Shown: positions 1 to 8,421, counted from the first letter of the stretch. The stretch is DNA of 64,000 bases from Flectobacillus roseus (GCF_030056665.1 NZ_JASHIG010000013.1), one strand, 5' to 3'. Made by a program: numbers and translations. The notes: generated from the letters alone by a model not told the origin.

Positions 1-547
1 ATTTACCCATTTGGACATGTAATTATTCAAAAAGCACAAACCCAAATCAAACTATTTTACAATTTTGATTACTTTAACTTGGCTAAAACTCAGGGCAACC
101 TATTTTAGGCAAGGGCAAACCTGTTTAAATTTTCGTAGCACTGCTTGCTTGAGCAATGAATTTATACTGTTTGAGAGCAGCGAGGTGGGACGCCACTCCG
201 ATTATAAATTCTTGAATTTTTTGCGACTACCACTGCGGTTATGTTTTGTATTAAGTTGGGAACGCCTAGTTAAAAAGTAAGGCCAAGAATTAATCAATAA
301 AACTATTTTTTGAAAAGTTTAAACAATCCTCTTTTACTTGATTTCACCTACCTAATATCTACAGTTTATGGCCTAAAACATTATTGCATAATTTTCAAGA
401 TATATTTTCTATTGAAAGTATAGTTCAGGACAGGTAAAAGGTGCTTTCAGAGCTCTGAAGCCTACAGATAATTTTGGTGTTATGGCGCAAAATCTTATCT
501 TTAGTTATTGACCATCAACAAACCTTGTATTTTCATCTGAACTAATT
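1..547. other. Non-coding region upstream of the DUF5690 gene, with a hairpin element
   Basis: I see no convincing gene here. A 71-codon open frame at 65-280 has no recognisable protein character and overlaps a structured element at about 130-240. The rest is AT-rich. The -7-like string TATTTTCA at 530-537 with TTG at 510-512 could be a promoter for the gene starting at 548, but the match to the Bacteroidota consensus is incomplete. Confidence 0.4.
130..240. repeat. REP/BIME-like hairpin element
   Basis: Nested inverted repeats are visible. The outer arms GAATTTATA (158-166) and TATAAATTC (203-211) enclose an inner stem 181-188/193-200 with the four-base loop GACG. A further imperfect hairpin (CACTGC...GCAATG) directly follows a GTAG tetranucleotide at 135-138, and a complementary CTAC lies near 226-229. 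A GTAG next to a stem-loop is typical of REP elements mobilised by Y1 (RAYT) transposases. No second copy of this exact element was found in the window, so the assignment is tentative. Confidence 0.35.
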
Positions 548-1819
548 ATGCTTCAAAAATTACAAATTACACTTCAACGAAATTCGCTGGCTTTTCAAGT
601 ATTTGCTTCTCTGACGGCATTTTTTACCTACTTATGCTTTTATCCCTTCCGACGAGCTTATACGGCAGCCACGTATGAAGATTGGATTTTTTTGGGTATT
701 CAATTCAAGATATTGATGATTACAGCTCAGGTGCTGGGCTTTGCCGTTTCGAAAGGATTAGGGGTGAAATATGTTTCTGAAATGCTTCCCGAAAATCGGT
801 CTAAGAGTCTGATTCTGATGTTGGCGTTATCGTGGTTGGCCTATCTGCTTTTTGCGTTGACACCTGCACCTTATAACCTGATTTTTATCTTTTTGGCGAG
901 TTTGCCATTAGGGATGGTTTATGGCACAATTTTAGGATTTTTGGAAGGGCGTCGCAGTACAGATTTGCTGGTAGCAGTACTCACAGCTTCGTTTATTATG
1001 GGCTCTGGTTTTGCCAAAAGTATTGGAAAATGGGTGATGAATACGTGGGGAATTACAGAATTTTGGATGCCATTTGTCGCTTGTGCAATTATGTTTATTC
1101 CTTTTGTTATTTGTGCTACCTTGATGGGGAAAATTCCTGCGCCTAATGCAGAGGATATTGTTAGTAGAACCATAAGAAAACCGATGCAAAAAGAGGATAG
1201 AAAGGCTTTTGTGAAGGAGTTTTTTTTCAGTCTCAGCATTTTTGTCATTTCATATATTGTACTTACAACCTTCCGTGAATTTAGGGATAACTTTACTCCT
1301 GAAATCTGGAAACTGCTGGGATACGCCAATAATTCAGCCATTTTTACGCAGACTGAAACACCTATTGCCATTGCTGTATTGTTATTGATGGCATCGATGC
1401 GATGGATAAAAAATAATTATCAAGCTTTTTTCTTGATTGAGATCTTGATGTTGTTGGGAGGAATACTTATCGGCTTGAGTACATTTTTGTTTCAAGCTCA
1501 TGTAATCGGTCCTGTGGTTTGGCTAACGCTTTTGGGCTTTGGCGTTTATGTAGCGTATTCGATGTGTAATAGTTTGTATTTTGAGAGAATGATTGCATCT
1601 TTTCAGCGCTCAGGAACCATAGGTTTTCTTATCACATTGGCCGATTACTATGCGTATTTGGGAAGTATTTTAGTGCTTTTTTACAAAAACTTTTTCCAGA
1701 AAAGTATCAACTATCTTGACTTCTTTATCTCATTATCCTACGCTATTTCAGCCATTTATATTTTGTTGGTAGGGCTATCTATTGGGTATTTGCATAAAAA
1801 ATATCAGCATAGACTTTAA
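548..1819 (+). CDS. DUF5690 family multi-pass membrane protein (MFS-like)
   Basis: A 423-residue, very hydrophobic protein with about twelve predicted membrane helices and almost no soluble domain. The N-terminus, with an aromatic FTYLCFYPFRRAY stretch near residues 27-39, matches what I recall of the DUF5690 family, found mainly in Bacteroidota and resembling major facilitator transporters. It should lie in the inner membrane; its substrate is unknown. The start is the first ATG, 11 bases after a possible -7 element. It converges on the carboxylesterase gene and the two share a hairpin between their ends. No charged catalytic motif is apparent, so a transport or permease role is inference from topology only. 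Confidence 0.75.
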   Translation: MLQKLQITLQRNSLAFQVFASLTAFFTYLCFYPFRRAYTAATYEDWIFLGIQFKILMITAQVLGFAVSKGLGVKYVSEMLPENRSKSLILMLALSWLAYLLFALTPAPYNLIFIFLASLPLGMVYGTILGFLEGRRSTDLLVAVLTASFIMGSGFAKSIGKWVMNTWGITEFWMPFVACAIMFIPFVICATLMGKIPAPNAEDIVSRTIRKPMQKEDRKAFVKEFFFSLSIFVISYIVLTTFREFRDNFTPEIWKLLGYANNSAIFTQTETPIAIAVLLLMASMRWIKNNYQAFFLIEILMLLGGILIGLSTFLFQAHVIGPVVWLTLLGFGVYVAYSMCNSLYFERMIASFQRSGTIGFLITLADYYAYLGSILVLFYKNFFQKSINYLDFFISLSYAISAIYILLVGLSIGYLHKKYQHRL

Positions 1820-1822
1820 GTA

Positions 1823-1880
1823 TTCGGCTATGGGCTATTAGTGGAGAATATTTTCCAAAAACTGATAACTCATAGCCGAA
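1823..1880. terminator. Shared hairpin between convergent genes
   Basis: Arms TTCGGCTATG (1823-1832) and CATAGCCGAA (1871-1880) are perfectly complementary. They lie exactly between two convergent genes ending at 1819 and 1889, so a bidirectional terminator is likely. The words GGCTATGGGC and CATAGCCGA also occur in the dispersed repeat families of this window, so it may be a repeat remnant used as a terminator. Confidence 0.5.
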
Positions 1881-1888
1881 AAGCACTG

Positions 1889-3523
1889 TTATTTCTTCAT
1901 ATAACTAGCATCCAAGAAATCATATCGAGGTTCGATAGTTGATTTTTCGGCTCTTGAGTTTACATCAATAATCATCACAGGAGGTTGTTTGTCACCTGCT
2001 TTGGCTGCTGGCCACTCTGGTAATTTATCACCGTTGGGATTACCTGCTTTAATAAAGTTGGCAAAGAAATTAGACATAGTATCTGATACCTTATAATCGT
2101 CGGCAGTCCAAGCGTAATCTTTAATCAAATGGAGATTGCCCATACAATATTCGATTTCGCAAGCATGTGGCGCTCCTACTGGTTCGGGAGCTTTGGGCGC
2201 ACCTTCTTTTTTGACAGTACCACCAGCCAAACCTGAAGCTAAAGATTGATCAACCAATGGCGGACGAACCTTGCTGTACAAATAACGGTAAACAGGTTGC
2301 GAAGAGTTATTTCTGTGCAAATCAAACCATTTCCAAGTACTATAAGAGATAAAACGGTCAGACGCCAATTGTGTAGCAGACAACTCTACTTCTTTTTCTG
2401 TAGCATGAGGATACAAGGCCAAAACTTTGTCAGCATCGTTTGGATATTCCTTTTTCACACGTTCGATAAACTTCTCAGTAGTATAAGGCTGTCCCAACAT
2501 AAATGCCATACCCGGGATTTCGGCTGAGTTCCAACCCAACAGAAGCGGTACTTGCGCTTGTTGTTTGGCTTCAAAAATTTGTGGTAAAGTTTTTGGTAAA
2601 AAATGCCCATCTAATACCACTGGGAAACCAAATCGCTTAGATTCGTTATAGATTTCATACAACTCGCGTGTACTCATGGCACGCAATTGCTTCAAACTTG
2701 GTACGCCAGCATTTTTAGCAAAATCAGCCCCTTGTTTTTCAGCCTCTGCCAAAGTTACAGGTGCCATGGTGGGGTTAATTCCCGCTCCACTTTCGCCGAT
2801 AGCTCCATGGAATAAACCTTTTGATAAAGGAGAACCCATTTGATAACTCACTGCAATAGAGCCTGCTGACTCACCTGCAATAGTTACTTGGTTAGGATTT
2901 CCTCCAAACTTCGCAATGTTGCGTTTTACCCATTGCAAAGCTGCTACTTGATCCAAATAGCCATAGTTTCCAGAACCTTTATATGGAGATTCAGCACTCA
3001 ATTCTGGATGGGCAAAATTACCGAAGATATTCAAACGGTAATTGCACGTAACTACCACAATGCCTTTTTTTGCCATAGTACCACCATCATAACGAGGCTC
3101 AGAACCGTCACCTGCTACATTACCACCGCCATAGAAATACACCAACACTGGTAAATCTTTGGTATTGCGCTTGGCTGGTGTCCAAACATTGAGATACAAA
3201 CAGTCTTCACTCAAACCATTTGAGCGTGAAGCCATATCACCAAAAACAATCGCTTGAACGGGTCTTGGTCCAAACTTTTTAGTCTCTTTTACGCCTGTCC
3301 AATTGTCGATAGGCTGTGGCGCTTTCCAACGTAACTGACCTACTGGAGGTTTGGCAAAGGGAATACCAAAGTACGTTTGAATACCTGTTTGAGTATCAAA
3401 GTTTCCTTCAATAACGCCATTGTCGATGGAAGTTTGAACTGGAAAATTAAAATTGGTTTGAGCAATCATCGTGCTTGTTGCTAAGCAAATTACACTTGCT
3501 AGGATAGTAAGATGTTTTTTCAT
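1889..3523 (-). CDS. Secreted type-B carboxylesterase/lipase family protein
   Basis: A 544-residue alpha/beta hydrolase with a cleavable signal peptide (about residues 1-21, ending TMIAQ). The nucleophile elbow is GESAGS with Ser219. Glu335 (in NSAEIPG) and His453 (in GAPHACEIEY) complete the usual Ser-Glu-His triad. SEDCLYLNVW (about 105-114) is the classic type-B signature. It should hydrolyse carboxylic esters in the periplasm or outside the cell; the natural substrate is unknown. The oxyanion-hole motif reads YGGGN where most family members have HGGG, a substitution worth noting. Length agrees with the family. It is a single gene, divergent from the aldo/keto reductase. Confidence 0.9.
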   Translation of the reverse strand: MKKHLTILASVICLATSTMIAQTNFNFPVQTSIDNGVIEGNFDTQTGIQTYFGIPFAKPPVGQLRWKAPQPIDNWTGVKETKKFGPRPVQAIVFGDMASRSNGLSEDCLYLNVWTPAKRNTKDLPVLVYFYGGGNVAGDGSEPRYDGGTMAKKGIVVVTCNYRLNIFGNFAHPELSAESPYKGSGNYGYLDQVAALQWVKRNIAKFGGNPNQVTIAGESAGSIAVSYQMGSPLSKGLFHGAIGESGAGINPTMAPVTLAEAEKQGADFAKNAGVPSLKQLRAMSTRELYEIYNESKRFGFPVVLDGHFLPKTLPQIFEAKQQAQVPLLLGWNSAEIPGMAFMLGQPYTTEKFIERVKKEYPNDADKVLALYPHATEKEVELSATQLASDRFISYSTWKWFDLHRNNSSQPVYRYLYSKVRPPLVDQSLASGLAGGTVKKEGAPKAPEPVGAPHACEIEYCMGNLHLIKDYAWTADDYKVSDTMSNFFANFIKAGNPNGDKLPEWPAAKAGDKQPPVMIIDVNSRAEKSTIEPRYDFLDASYMKK

Positions 3524-3679
3524 GGATTGGATAAATGTTCTATTGTCTCACTCTGTGACAATAATAAAAGGTTTTTTGAAAAAATCCTATTATTTTTCAA
3601 TTTAATACTAAAAAATCTTAGTGTTTTGGATAATTATAGGAACTTTGTTAAAAGTTTATTTTACCTCCATGAAACCTTA

Positions 3680-3706
3680 TTTGTAATTCTCCCAGTTATA
3701 AATTTG
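3680..3706 (+). promoter_or_regulatory. Candidate promoter of the aldo/keto reductase gene
   Basis: TAAATTTG at 3699-3706 fits the Bacteroidota -7 consensus TAnnTTTG. TTTG at 3680-3683 fits the -33 element, but the 15-base gap is shorter than the usual spacing. The gene starts 43 bases downstream. Confidence 0.35.
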
Positions 3707-3748
3707 GCGATTGCCGAAACTCAAACTTATGTTTTCCCCATCTAATTT

Positions 3749-4591
3749 ATGCAAGAACAATTCATTTTATCCAATCAATTAGCTATTCCAAGTATCGGAT
3801 TTGGCACTTGGCAAACTCCCAATGGAGATGTGGCGATCAGTTCAGTAAAGTATGCCATTGAATCAGGCTATACACATATTGACACAGCAGCGATTTACGG
3901 TAATGAGAAAAGTATCGGACAAGCCATCAAGGAAAGTGGTGTAGCTCGCGAAAAGTTGTTCATTACCAGCAAAGTATGGAACTCCGACCGTGGTTATGAG
4001 TCAACTAAAAAAGCTTTTGCCAAAACCTTGAGCGACTTACAACTCGACTATTTGGATTTGTATTTGATTCACTGGCCAGCCAATAGCAAACAATTTACAA
4101 ACTGGCAAAGTATCAATGCCGAAACTTGGCGTGCGTTGGAAGACTTATACAAAGAAGGATACATTAAAGCTATTGGGGTGAGTAACTTTATGGTAAATCA
4201 CTTGCAAGCGTTGTTGAAAACAGCCGAAATAGCACCAATGGTCAACCAAATCGAGTTTCACCCAGGTCATCGTCAAGCCGAAGTGGTGGAGCTTTGTCAA
4301 CAAAACAATATTTTGGTTCAAGCTTGGAGTCCGCTCGGTACAGGCAAAATGCTGACGAACTCAACCTTGGTACAGATTGCTGCAAAATATAACAAATCAG
4401 TGGCTCAATTATGTGTTCGTTGGTGTTTACAAAACGGAACATTGCCATTACCAAAATCAGTTACGCCAAGTCGTATCGACGAGAATAAACTGGTTTTTGA
4501 TTTTGAAATCAGTGCTGAAGATATGCAGACTATCAACCAAATGCCCTATTGTGGGGGGTCTGGATTAGACCCAGATCAAGTTGATTTTTAG
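3749..4591 (+). CDS. Aldo/keto reductase
   Basis: A 280-residue NADPH-dependent oxidoreductase of the AKR (beta/alpha)8 barrel fold, which reduces aldehydes or ketones to alcohols in the cytoplasm. The catalytic tetrad is complete: Asp45 and Tyr50 (in HIDTAAIYGNE), Lys75 (ITSKVW) and His108 (LIHWP). IGVSNF (about 142-147) and the cofactor-binding segment PLPKSVTPSRI are also present. Length and order are normal for the AKR5/2,5-diketo-gluconate reductase-like group, but substrate cannot be read from sequence. There is no signal peptide. It is transcribed alone, and a family B repeat begins directly after its stop codon. Confidence 0.92.
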   Translation: MQEQFILSNQLAIPSIGFGTWQTPNGDVAISSVKYAIESGYTHIDTAAIYGNEKSIGQAIKESGVAREKLFITSKVWNSDRGYESTKKAFAKTLSDLQLDYLDLYLIHWPANSKQFTNWQSINAETWRALEDLYKEGYIKAIGVSNFMVNHLQALLKTAEIAPMVNQIEFHPGHRQAEVVELCQQNNILVQAWSPLGTGKMLTNSTLVQIAAKYNKSVAQLCVRWCLQNGTLPLPKSVTPSRIDENKLVFDFEISAEDMQTINQMPYCGGSGLDPDQVDF

Positions 4592-4595
4592 TATA

Positions 4596-4712
4596 CGTTT
4601 TAGGCTGTAAGCCATAGGCATTAGGCAAAAAAGCTTAAATTTTTTCATGAAAAAAACATTTAACTTTTGGCTTACGGCGTATAGCTTAATGCCTATTGCG
4701 GGTGAAATTAAA
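4596..4712 (+). repeat. Family B palindromic dispersed repeat, copy 1
   Basis: Shares the words GTAAGCC-TAGGCATTAGGC, an A-run, and TTTAACTTTTGGCTTAC with copies near 44600 and, inverted, near 6374. It can fold back on itself: AAAAGCTTAAAT pairs with ATTTAACTTTT around the inner palindrome TTTTTTCATGAAAAAA (4639-4654). It fills the space after the aldo/keto reductase and may serve as its terminator. Confidence 0.6.
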
Positions 4713-4836
4713 TTAATAGTATATCTGAGGCGCAATTTGACTATAACCTTTTGATTATGAATATCTTAAAACAACCAATATACTATTAACTAATAACGTC
4801 TTCCTACTTATTACTATCCAATTTTAATTATATACT

Positions 4837-5568
4837 ATGAAAAATTTCTTTATTAAGTCGGTGGCTACTTTGGGTATTGCTACCTTAGGACTTTCGTCGT
4901 TTGTAGGAACCAACAACGAGCCCAATCAACTCTCAGAACAAGAAAAGAAAGAGGGATGGACATTGCTGTTTGATGGTAAAACTACCAACGGGTGGCATTT
5001 GTACAACAAAGGCAAAATCCCGACGGCATGGATTATCCAAAACAATGAATTGTATTGCAAGCCCGATACTTTTACGGTAGAGCATGGCGATTTGGTCACT
5101 GACAAAGAATACCAGAATTTTGATTTACGTTTTGAATGGAAAATTACCGTAGGCGGAAACAGTGGTGTATTTTTTAATGTAGTCGAAAAAGAAAGTAATC
5201 CAACCGCATGGTCTACTGGTCCAGAATATCAATTGCTCGATACCAAGCATGATGACTACGAAGCCAATGTCAAAAAAAGAGCAGGATGTTTATATGGATT
5301 TTTCCCTCAGAAAAATGCCGCAGTAACCAAACCCGCTGGCGAATGGAATGAGTCTCGAATTAAGCAAGTCAACGGAAAAATAGAGTTCTATCTCAATGGC
5401 GTTTTGACAGCCGAACAAGATTTGACCTCAAAAGATTGGAAAGGTCTAGTTGCCAAAAGTAATTTTAAATATTTCTCTACTTTCGGCAAAACGGTAAAAG
5501 GACGCATTGCTTTACAAGATTGGTCAAAAGGAATAGCCTTTAAAAATATCAAAATAAAAGAATTGTAA
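4837..5568 (+). CDS. DUF1080 family protein (3-keto-disaccharide hydrolase-like), secreted
   Basis: A 243-residue protein with an N-terminal signal-like segment (about 1-25) followed by one DUF1080 domain, a jelly-roll concanavalin-like fold. Typical signatures are GWTLLFDGKTTNGWHLY (about 40-56), the GNSGVFFNV segment (about 107-115) and GPEYQLLD. Characterised relatives hydrolyse 3-keto-glycosides made by GMC or Gfo/Idh-type sugar 3-dehydrogenases, so this is a likely periplasmic sugar hydrolase. The GMC oxidoreductase and isomerase at 39.7-42.3 kb could be functional partners. It ends just before a strong terminator. Confidence 0.85.
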   Translation: MKNFFIKSVATLGIATLGLSSFVGTNNEPNQLSEQEKKEGWTLLFDGKTTNGWHLYNKGKIPTAWIIQNNELYCKPDTFTVEHGDLVTDKEYQNFDLRFEWKITVGGNSGVFFNVVEKESNPTAWSTGPEYQLLDTKHDDYEANVKKRAGCLYGFFPQKNAAVTKPAGEWNESRIKQVNGKIEFYLNGVLTAEQDLTSKDWKGLVAKSNFKYFSTFGKTVKGRIALQDWSKGIAFKNIKIKEL

Positions 5569-5583
5569 TAGTAAGATAGCATG

Positions 5584-5617
5584 AATCCCAAAGTACTAGC
5601 TACTTTGGGATTTTTTG
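5584..5617 (+). terminator. Rho-independent terminator after the DUF1080 gene
   Basis: Arms AATCCCAAAGTA (5584-5595) and TACTTTGGGATT (5601-5612) are a perfect 12-base match with a 5-base loop, followed by a T run. It is 15 bases past the stop codon. Confidence 0.85.
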
Positions 5618-5701
5618 TTTTTAGGCTTTTCCCAACAAAGCCTAGATACATTTCCACTTGGAAGTTCAGTGAAATTTAACCCTATTTATCAACTCACTCA
5701 A

Positions 5702-6082
5702 TTAAGGTAAGAAATAGTCTATGGCCTCTACGGACTCGATATTTTCAGCACCTAGTTTAATGTGTTTCTGGTGTTCGGGTGATTTGCCATAGGCATCTTC
5801 TTCTTTTTGACTTTTGAAAGTAGTAACGTATACATGCTTTACTTTACTGGGGTTTTTATTATCCTTTACAATTCCCCATTCATAGCTTTTTACCATAGAT
5901 AATTTAGATAGATTTTTGAACGAAATATCAACTTTTCGTATCAAGTCCATAGAAGTATTAGTCTTGAATGTTACCACAACTACATGGCGTAGTAGTCCTT
6001 TGGCAGGAATTGCTTTTGGCGTAGGTTCTGGACCTTTGTTCCAAGTCAAGCAGGTTGCAAGGGCGATGATTTTGAGGAGCAT
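5702..6082 (-). CDS. Dabb (stress-responsive alpha/beta barrel) family protein
   Basis: A 126-residue protein from the ATG at 6082. An upstream in-frame ATG would add 28 residues encoded by repeat-like DNA (the CACAATTCA type), so I reject it. A short hydrophobic N-terminus (MLLKIIALATCLTW) looks like a signal or lipoprotein-type leader. LRHVVVVTFK, then EWGIVKD and KHVYVTTFKSQKEEDAYGKSPEHQKH, form a dimeric ferredoxin-like Dabb domain. Bacteroidota often export such proteins beside sugar-processing genes. The catalytic role is unknown. Confidence 0.8.
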   Translation of the reverse strand: MLLKIIALATCLTWNKGPEPTPKAIPAKGLLRHVVVVTFKTNTSMDLIRKVDISFKNLSKLSMVKSYEWGIVKDNKNPSKVKHVYVTTFKSQKEEDAYGKSPEHQKHIKLGAENIESVEAIDYFLP

Positions 6083-6099
6083 AGAATATAGATTATTAG

Positions 6100-6180
6100 T
6101 TAACTTAAGTATTAGTGCTGAATTGTGAGTTATGAATTGTGAATGTAAAATTTTAATTATCAGCATCTTACATCTTCTGT
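6100..6180. repeat. Low-complexity CACAATTCA-type tract (family D)
   Basis: Contains AGTATTAGTGCTGAATTGTGAG and close variants of ATTGTGAGTTATGAATTGTG. Similar words recur at 11625-11655, 14360-14380, 47650-47750 and 55515-55570, always at gene boundaries. No coding potential. Confidence 0.4.
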
Positions 6181-6183
6181 TGA

Positions 6184-6362
6184 TTAAATCTTATTTTGCA
6201 TGATTACTTAAGTTAGTGCGCAAAATAAAGTTTAAAATTGTGCTTCAAGCTTTCAGGTATCGGCTTTCGGCGGTGGGCTATGGGAAAAATGCATGTCCGT
6301 GGTCGTTAAAAACATTTTAACACTCTTTGCCTTGTGCCTGCTGCCTTGTCCCTTAAACACAA
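6184..6362 (+). repeat. Family A palindromic dispersed repeat, copy 1
   Basis: The conserved core (6249-6278) contains CGGCTTTCGGCGGTGGGC and is followed by TTAACACTCTTTGCC and a degenerate TGCCTRT run. Its left end has the inverted pair TTAAATCTTATTTTGC and GCAAAATAAAGTTTAA around AAGTTAGTG, which is the junction of two element termini. Other copies lie at 19.8, 19.9, 50.8 and 57.1 kb. It sits in the gap between the Dabb and lipoprotein genes. Confidence 0.65.
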
Positions 6363-6373
6363 AATTAGATAAA

Positions 6374-6487
6374 TTTTACCCGTAATAGGCATTAAGCTAT
6401 ATTCCATAAGCAAAAAGTTGTGCTTGCCTAATGCCGACGCCTTACAGCCTAGAGCGTATTAATGCAATTTTATTTTGCATTAATACG
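6374..6487 (-). repeat. Family B repeat, inverted copy, ending in a perfect hairpin
   Basis: Read on the minus strand it repeats GCTGTAAGGCGTCGGCATTAGGC and the GCTTAATGCCTATTACGGG tail seen in the other copies. At its end (6455-6467/6475-6487) the arms CGTATTAATGCAA and TTGCATTAATACG are perfectly complementary with a 7-base loop. Part of that word, ATTAATACGC, also flanks the copy at 44.6 kb, so it belongs to the element. Confidence 0.6.
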
Positions 6488-6635
6488 TAAAATTTAACTA
6501 AGGTAACTAGAGTATTTAACAATTTGGGATAGTTGACTTATTTCTCGGAAGAAAAAATTATTATATCTAAATGATTCATCTTTTAGGGGAAAAGTGCTTC
6601 TTGGTGGTCTTCAATAAAATAACCTTTTAAATCTC

Positions 6636-7406
6636 ATGAAAAAGTTAACTTATATCTATAGCATTGTTGTCATCACAATAGGAGTGATGACAGGTTGTGC
6701 ACCTACCAGAGTTTTTAATCTAGAACCTTTTGGTGCGACTAATAGTACTGTCATTAACGGGCGTACAGTTGTAAAGGAATCAAAAGACAGTGTTGAGGTT
6801 GTTGCGTCATTTGTTGGCTTGTATCAAGACTATGCCGTGTTTGACGTTGAAGTGTTCAATAATACTAATCATGACTTGTTGGTGAGTCCAAAGGATTTTA
6901 GATTGACGCCTCTCAACGAAGATAAAACGCCTTATTTTTATCGTGAGCAAGAGCAGGTAGGTTATTTGGCAATAGATCCCACTGAGGAAATCATTAAGCT
7001 AGACAACAGAATGGTGAAAGAGGAAAAAAGGCTTAAAACTGCCAAAACAGTGAATACTATTTTGGCCATTGCAGGTGCCGTTACACTCGTAGCAGGGGCA
7101 ACAAAATCGTCAGGTTATCGAGAAGCTGCCTCAGTCAGAAATACGATGGCTTTGGGAGAAAGTATGTTGAGAATTGGATTGACCAAAGGGGCTGTAGACC
7201 GAAGCGTGTATTATTCAAGAATGGACCAATACTCTTCCCAAAAGGATGTATGGCAACAGCAAACGTTCCTTAAAAATGTCATAGCGCCCAATAGCTCATT
7301 GAGAGGCGATGTCTTTATTCGTTATACGTCGTCGGCGCCGCTAATGCAAATGTCTTATCCTGTTGGAAGTGATGATATTGTGATTTGGTTTGAAAGAGGG
7401 AAATAA
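6636..7406 (+). CDS. Hypothetical lipoprotein
   Basis: A 256-residue protein with a lipoprotein signal (hydrophobic segment 4-19, lipobox MTGC with Cys21), so it is probably anchored to the inner or outer membrane. After the lipobox there is a beta-rich domain of about 90 residues resembling domains for sequence-variable extracytoplasmic proteins (VGLYQDYAVFDVEVFNNTNHDLLVSPKDF), a charged stretch around KLDNRMVKEEKRL, a second hydrophobic stretch (TVNTILAIAGAVTLVAGA, about 134-151) and another beta-rich region. I do not recognise a named family. It is convergent with the LysR gene, with only 13 bases between the stops. Confidence 0.75.
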   Translation: MKKLTYIYSIVVITIGVMTGCAPTRVFNLEPFGATNSTVINGRTVVKESKDSVEVVASFVGLYQDYAVFDVEVFNNTNHDLLVSPKDFRLTPLNEDKTPYFYREQEQVGYLAIDPTEEIIKLDNRMVKEEKRLKTAKTVNTILAIAGAVTLVAGATKSSGYREAASVRNTMALGESMLRIGLTKGAVDRSVYYSRMDQYSSQKDVWQQQTFLKNVIAPNSSLRGDVFIRYTSSAPLMQMSYPVGSDDIVIWFERGK

Positions 7407-7419
7407 TTGTTGTAATACC

Positions 7420-8343
7420 CTAATATTGATTACACCAACCAAATTTTTCATTGATAATACTAGACCTTTCCTGAGTAATAAAGTTGAGAAATGCTTTTGC
7501 CACAGGAGAGAAGTTTTTACCCTTTAGCCAGATAATATGCCAAGTGCTCTGGATAGGAAAACCTTTGACAGGAATTATTTGTAAATCGCCATTTGATAGT
7601 TCGTTTTTAATACCAATCAGCGGCATAATCGAATAGCCTAACCCTGCCAAAACAGCTTGCTTAACGGCCTCATTAGAAGTGAGTTCCATTTTTTTATGAA
7701 TCGGCAGTTTGTTTTCCTGTACATACGCCTCCATAACGTGGCGCGTGCCTGAGCCATACTCACGATAAATCAGTGGGAGCGAGTCTAATAGCGAAGTTTC
7801 ATAGAAAGAATCATTAAATTGTTCTTCTGTGTTACCAATCAAATAGAGTTTGTTGGACATCAAATCGATTTTCTCGATCTGAAGATGCATAGGAAGTACC
7901 GAAACCAAGGAGAAATCTACTTCATTATGCTCCAAACTTTCAACTACTTTCATTTTGTTGGTCACATCTAGCTTGAGTTCGACTCCTTGATTTTTCTTCA
8001 AAAAATCATTTAAGAAATAGGGGATAATATATTTTCCTGTGGATACAACCGATATTTTTAGTTTACCAGTAAGCTGCCCTTTGTAAGCAGACGTTTTGTG
8101 ATTAATCGCATGAACTTCGTTGAGGATACGCTCGGCAGCAATGGCAATTTCTTTTCCAAAGTCAGTCACAAAAAGTCTTCGTCCAACTACTTCGGTGAGA
8201 GGAATAGCAAACTGTTCTTGAAAATTACGCAATTGAATAGATACCGCAGGCTGACTCAAATGTAGTTCTTCGGCGGCTTTTGTAATACTTTGAGTTTGCG
8301 TAATTGTCAAAAATACTTGGAGCTGATGTAGCGTATAATTCAT
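7420..8343 (-). CDS. LysR family transcriptional regulator (paralogue 1)
   Basis: 307 residues from the ATG at 8343, chosen because the paralogue at 52141-53064 starts with the same MNYTLHQLQVF. Residues 1-60 are the winged HTH (AAEELHLSQPAVSIQL is the recognition region), and about 90-300 the periplasmic-binding-like effector domain. The two window paralogues match along their whole length, including unusual stretches such as ELTSNEAVKQAVLAGLGYS. They resemble the CysB/CbbR side of the family, which often controls sulfur or inorganic-carbon genes. The second copy lies beside sbtA; the target of this one is unknown. No obvious partner gene is divergent from it. Confidence 0.9.
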   Translation of the reverse strand: MNYTLHQLQVFLTITQTQSITKAAEELHLSQPAVSIQLRNFQEQFAIPLTEVVGRRLFVTDFGKEIAIAAERILNEVHAINHKTSAYKGQLTGKLKISVVSTGKYIIPYFLNDFLKKNQGVELKLDVTNKMKVVESLEHNEVDFSLVSVLPMHLQIEKIDLMSNKLYLIGNTEEQFNDSFYETSLLDSLPLIYREYGSGTRHVMEAYVQENKLPIHKKMELTSNEAVKQAVLAGLGYSIMPLIGIKNELSNGDLQIIPVKGFPIQSTWHIIWLKGKNFSPVAKAFLNFITQERSSIINEKFGWCNQY

Positions 8344-8421
8344 GAGGGATTCAGATATTTTTAACAAAAATACAGTAAAAAGTCCCTTTAACTACAAAAG
8401 AAATTATTCTCTATCAAGAAG

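Noticed and set aside
65..280. 71-residue frame at the window start
   Set aside because: It overlaps a hairpin repeat and has no signal, domain or conserved-looking segment.
919..1371. 150-residue minus-strand frame in the DUF5690 gene
   Set aside because: Antisense to a strongly coding membrane protein gene; composition is a mirror of hydrophobic codons.
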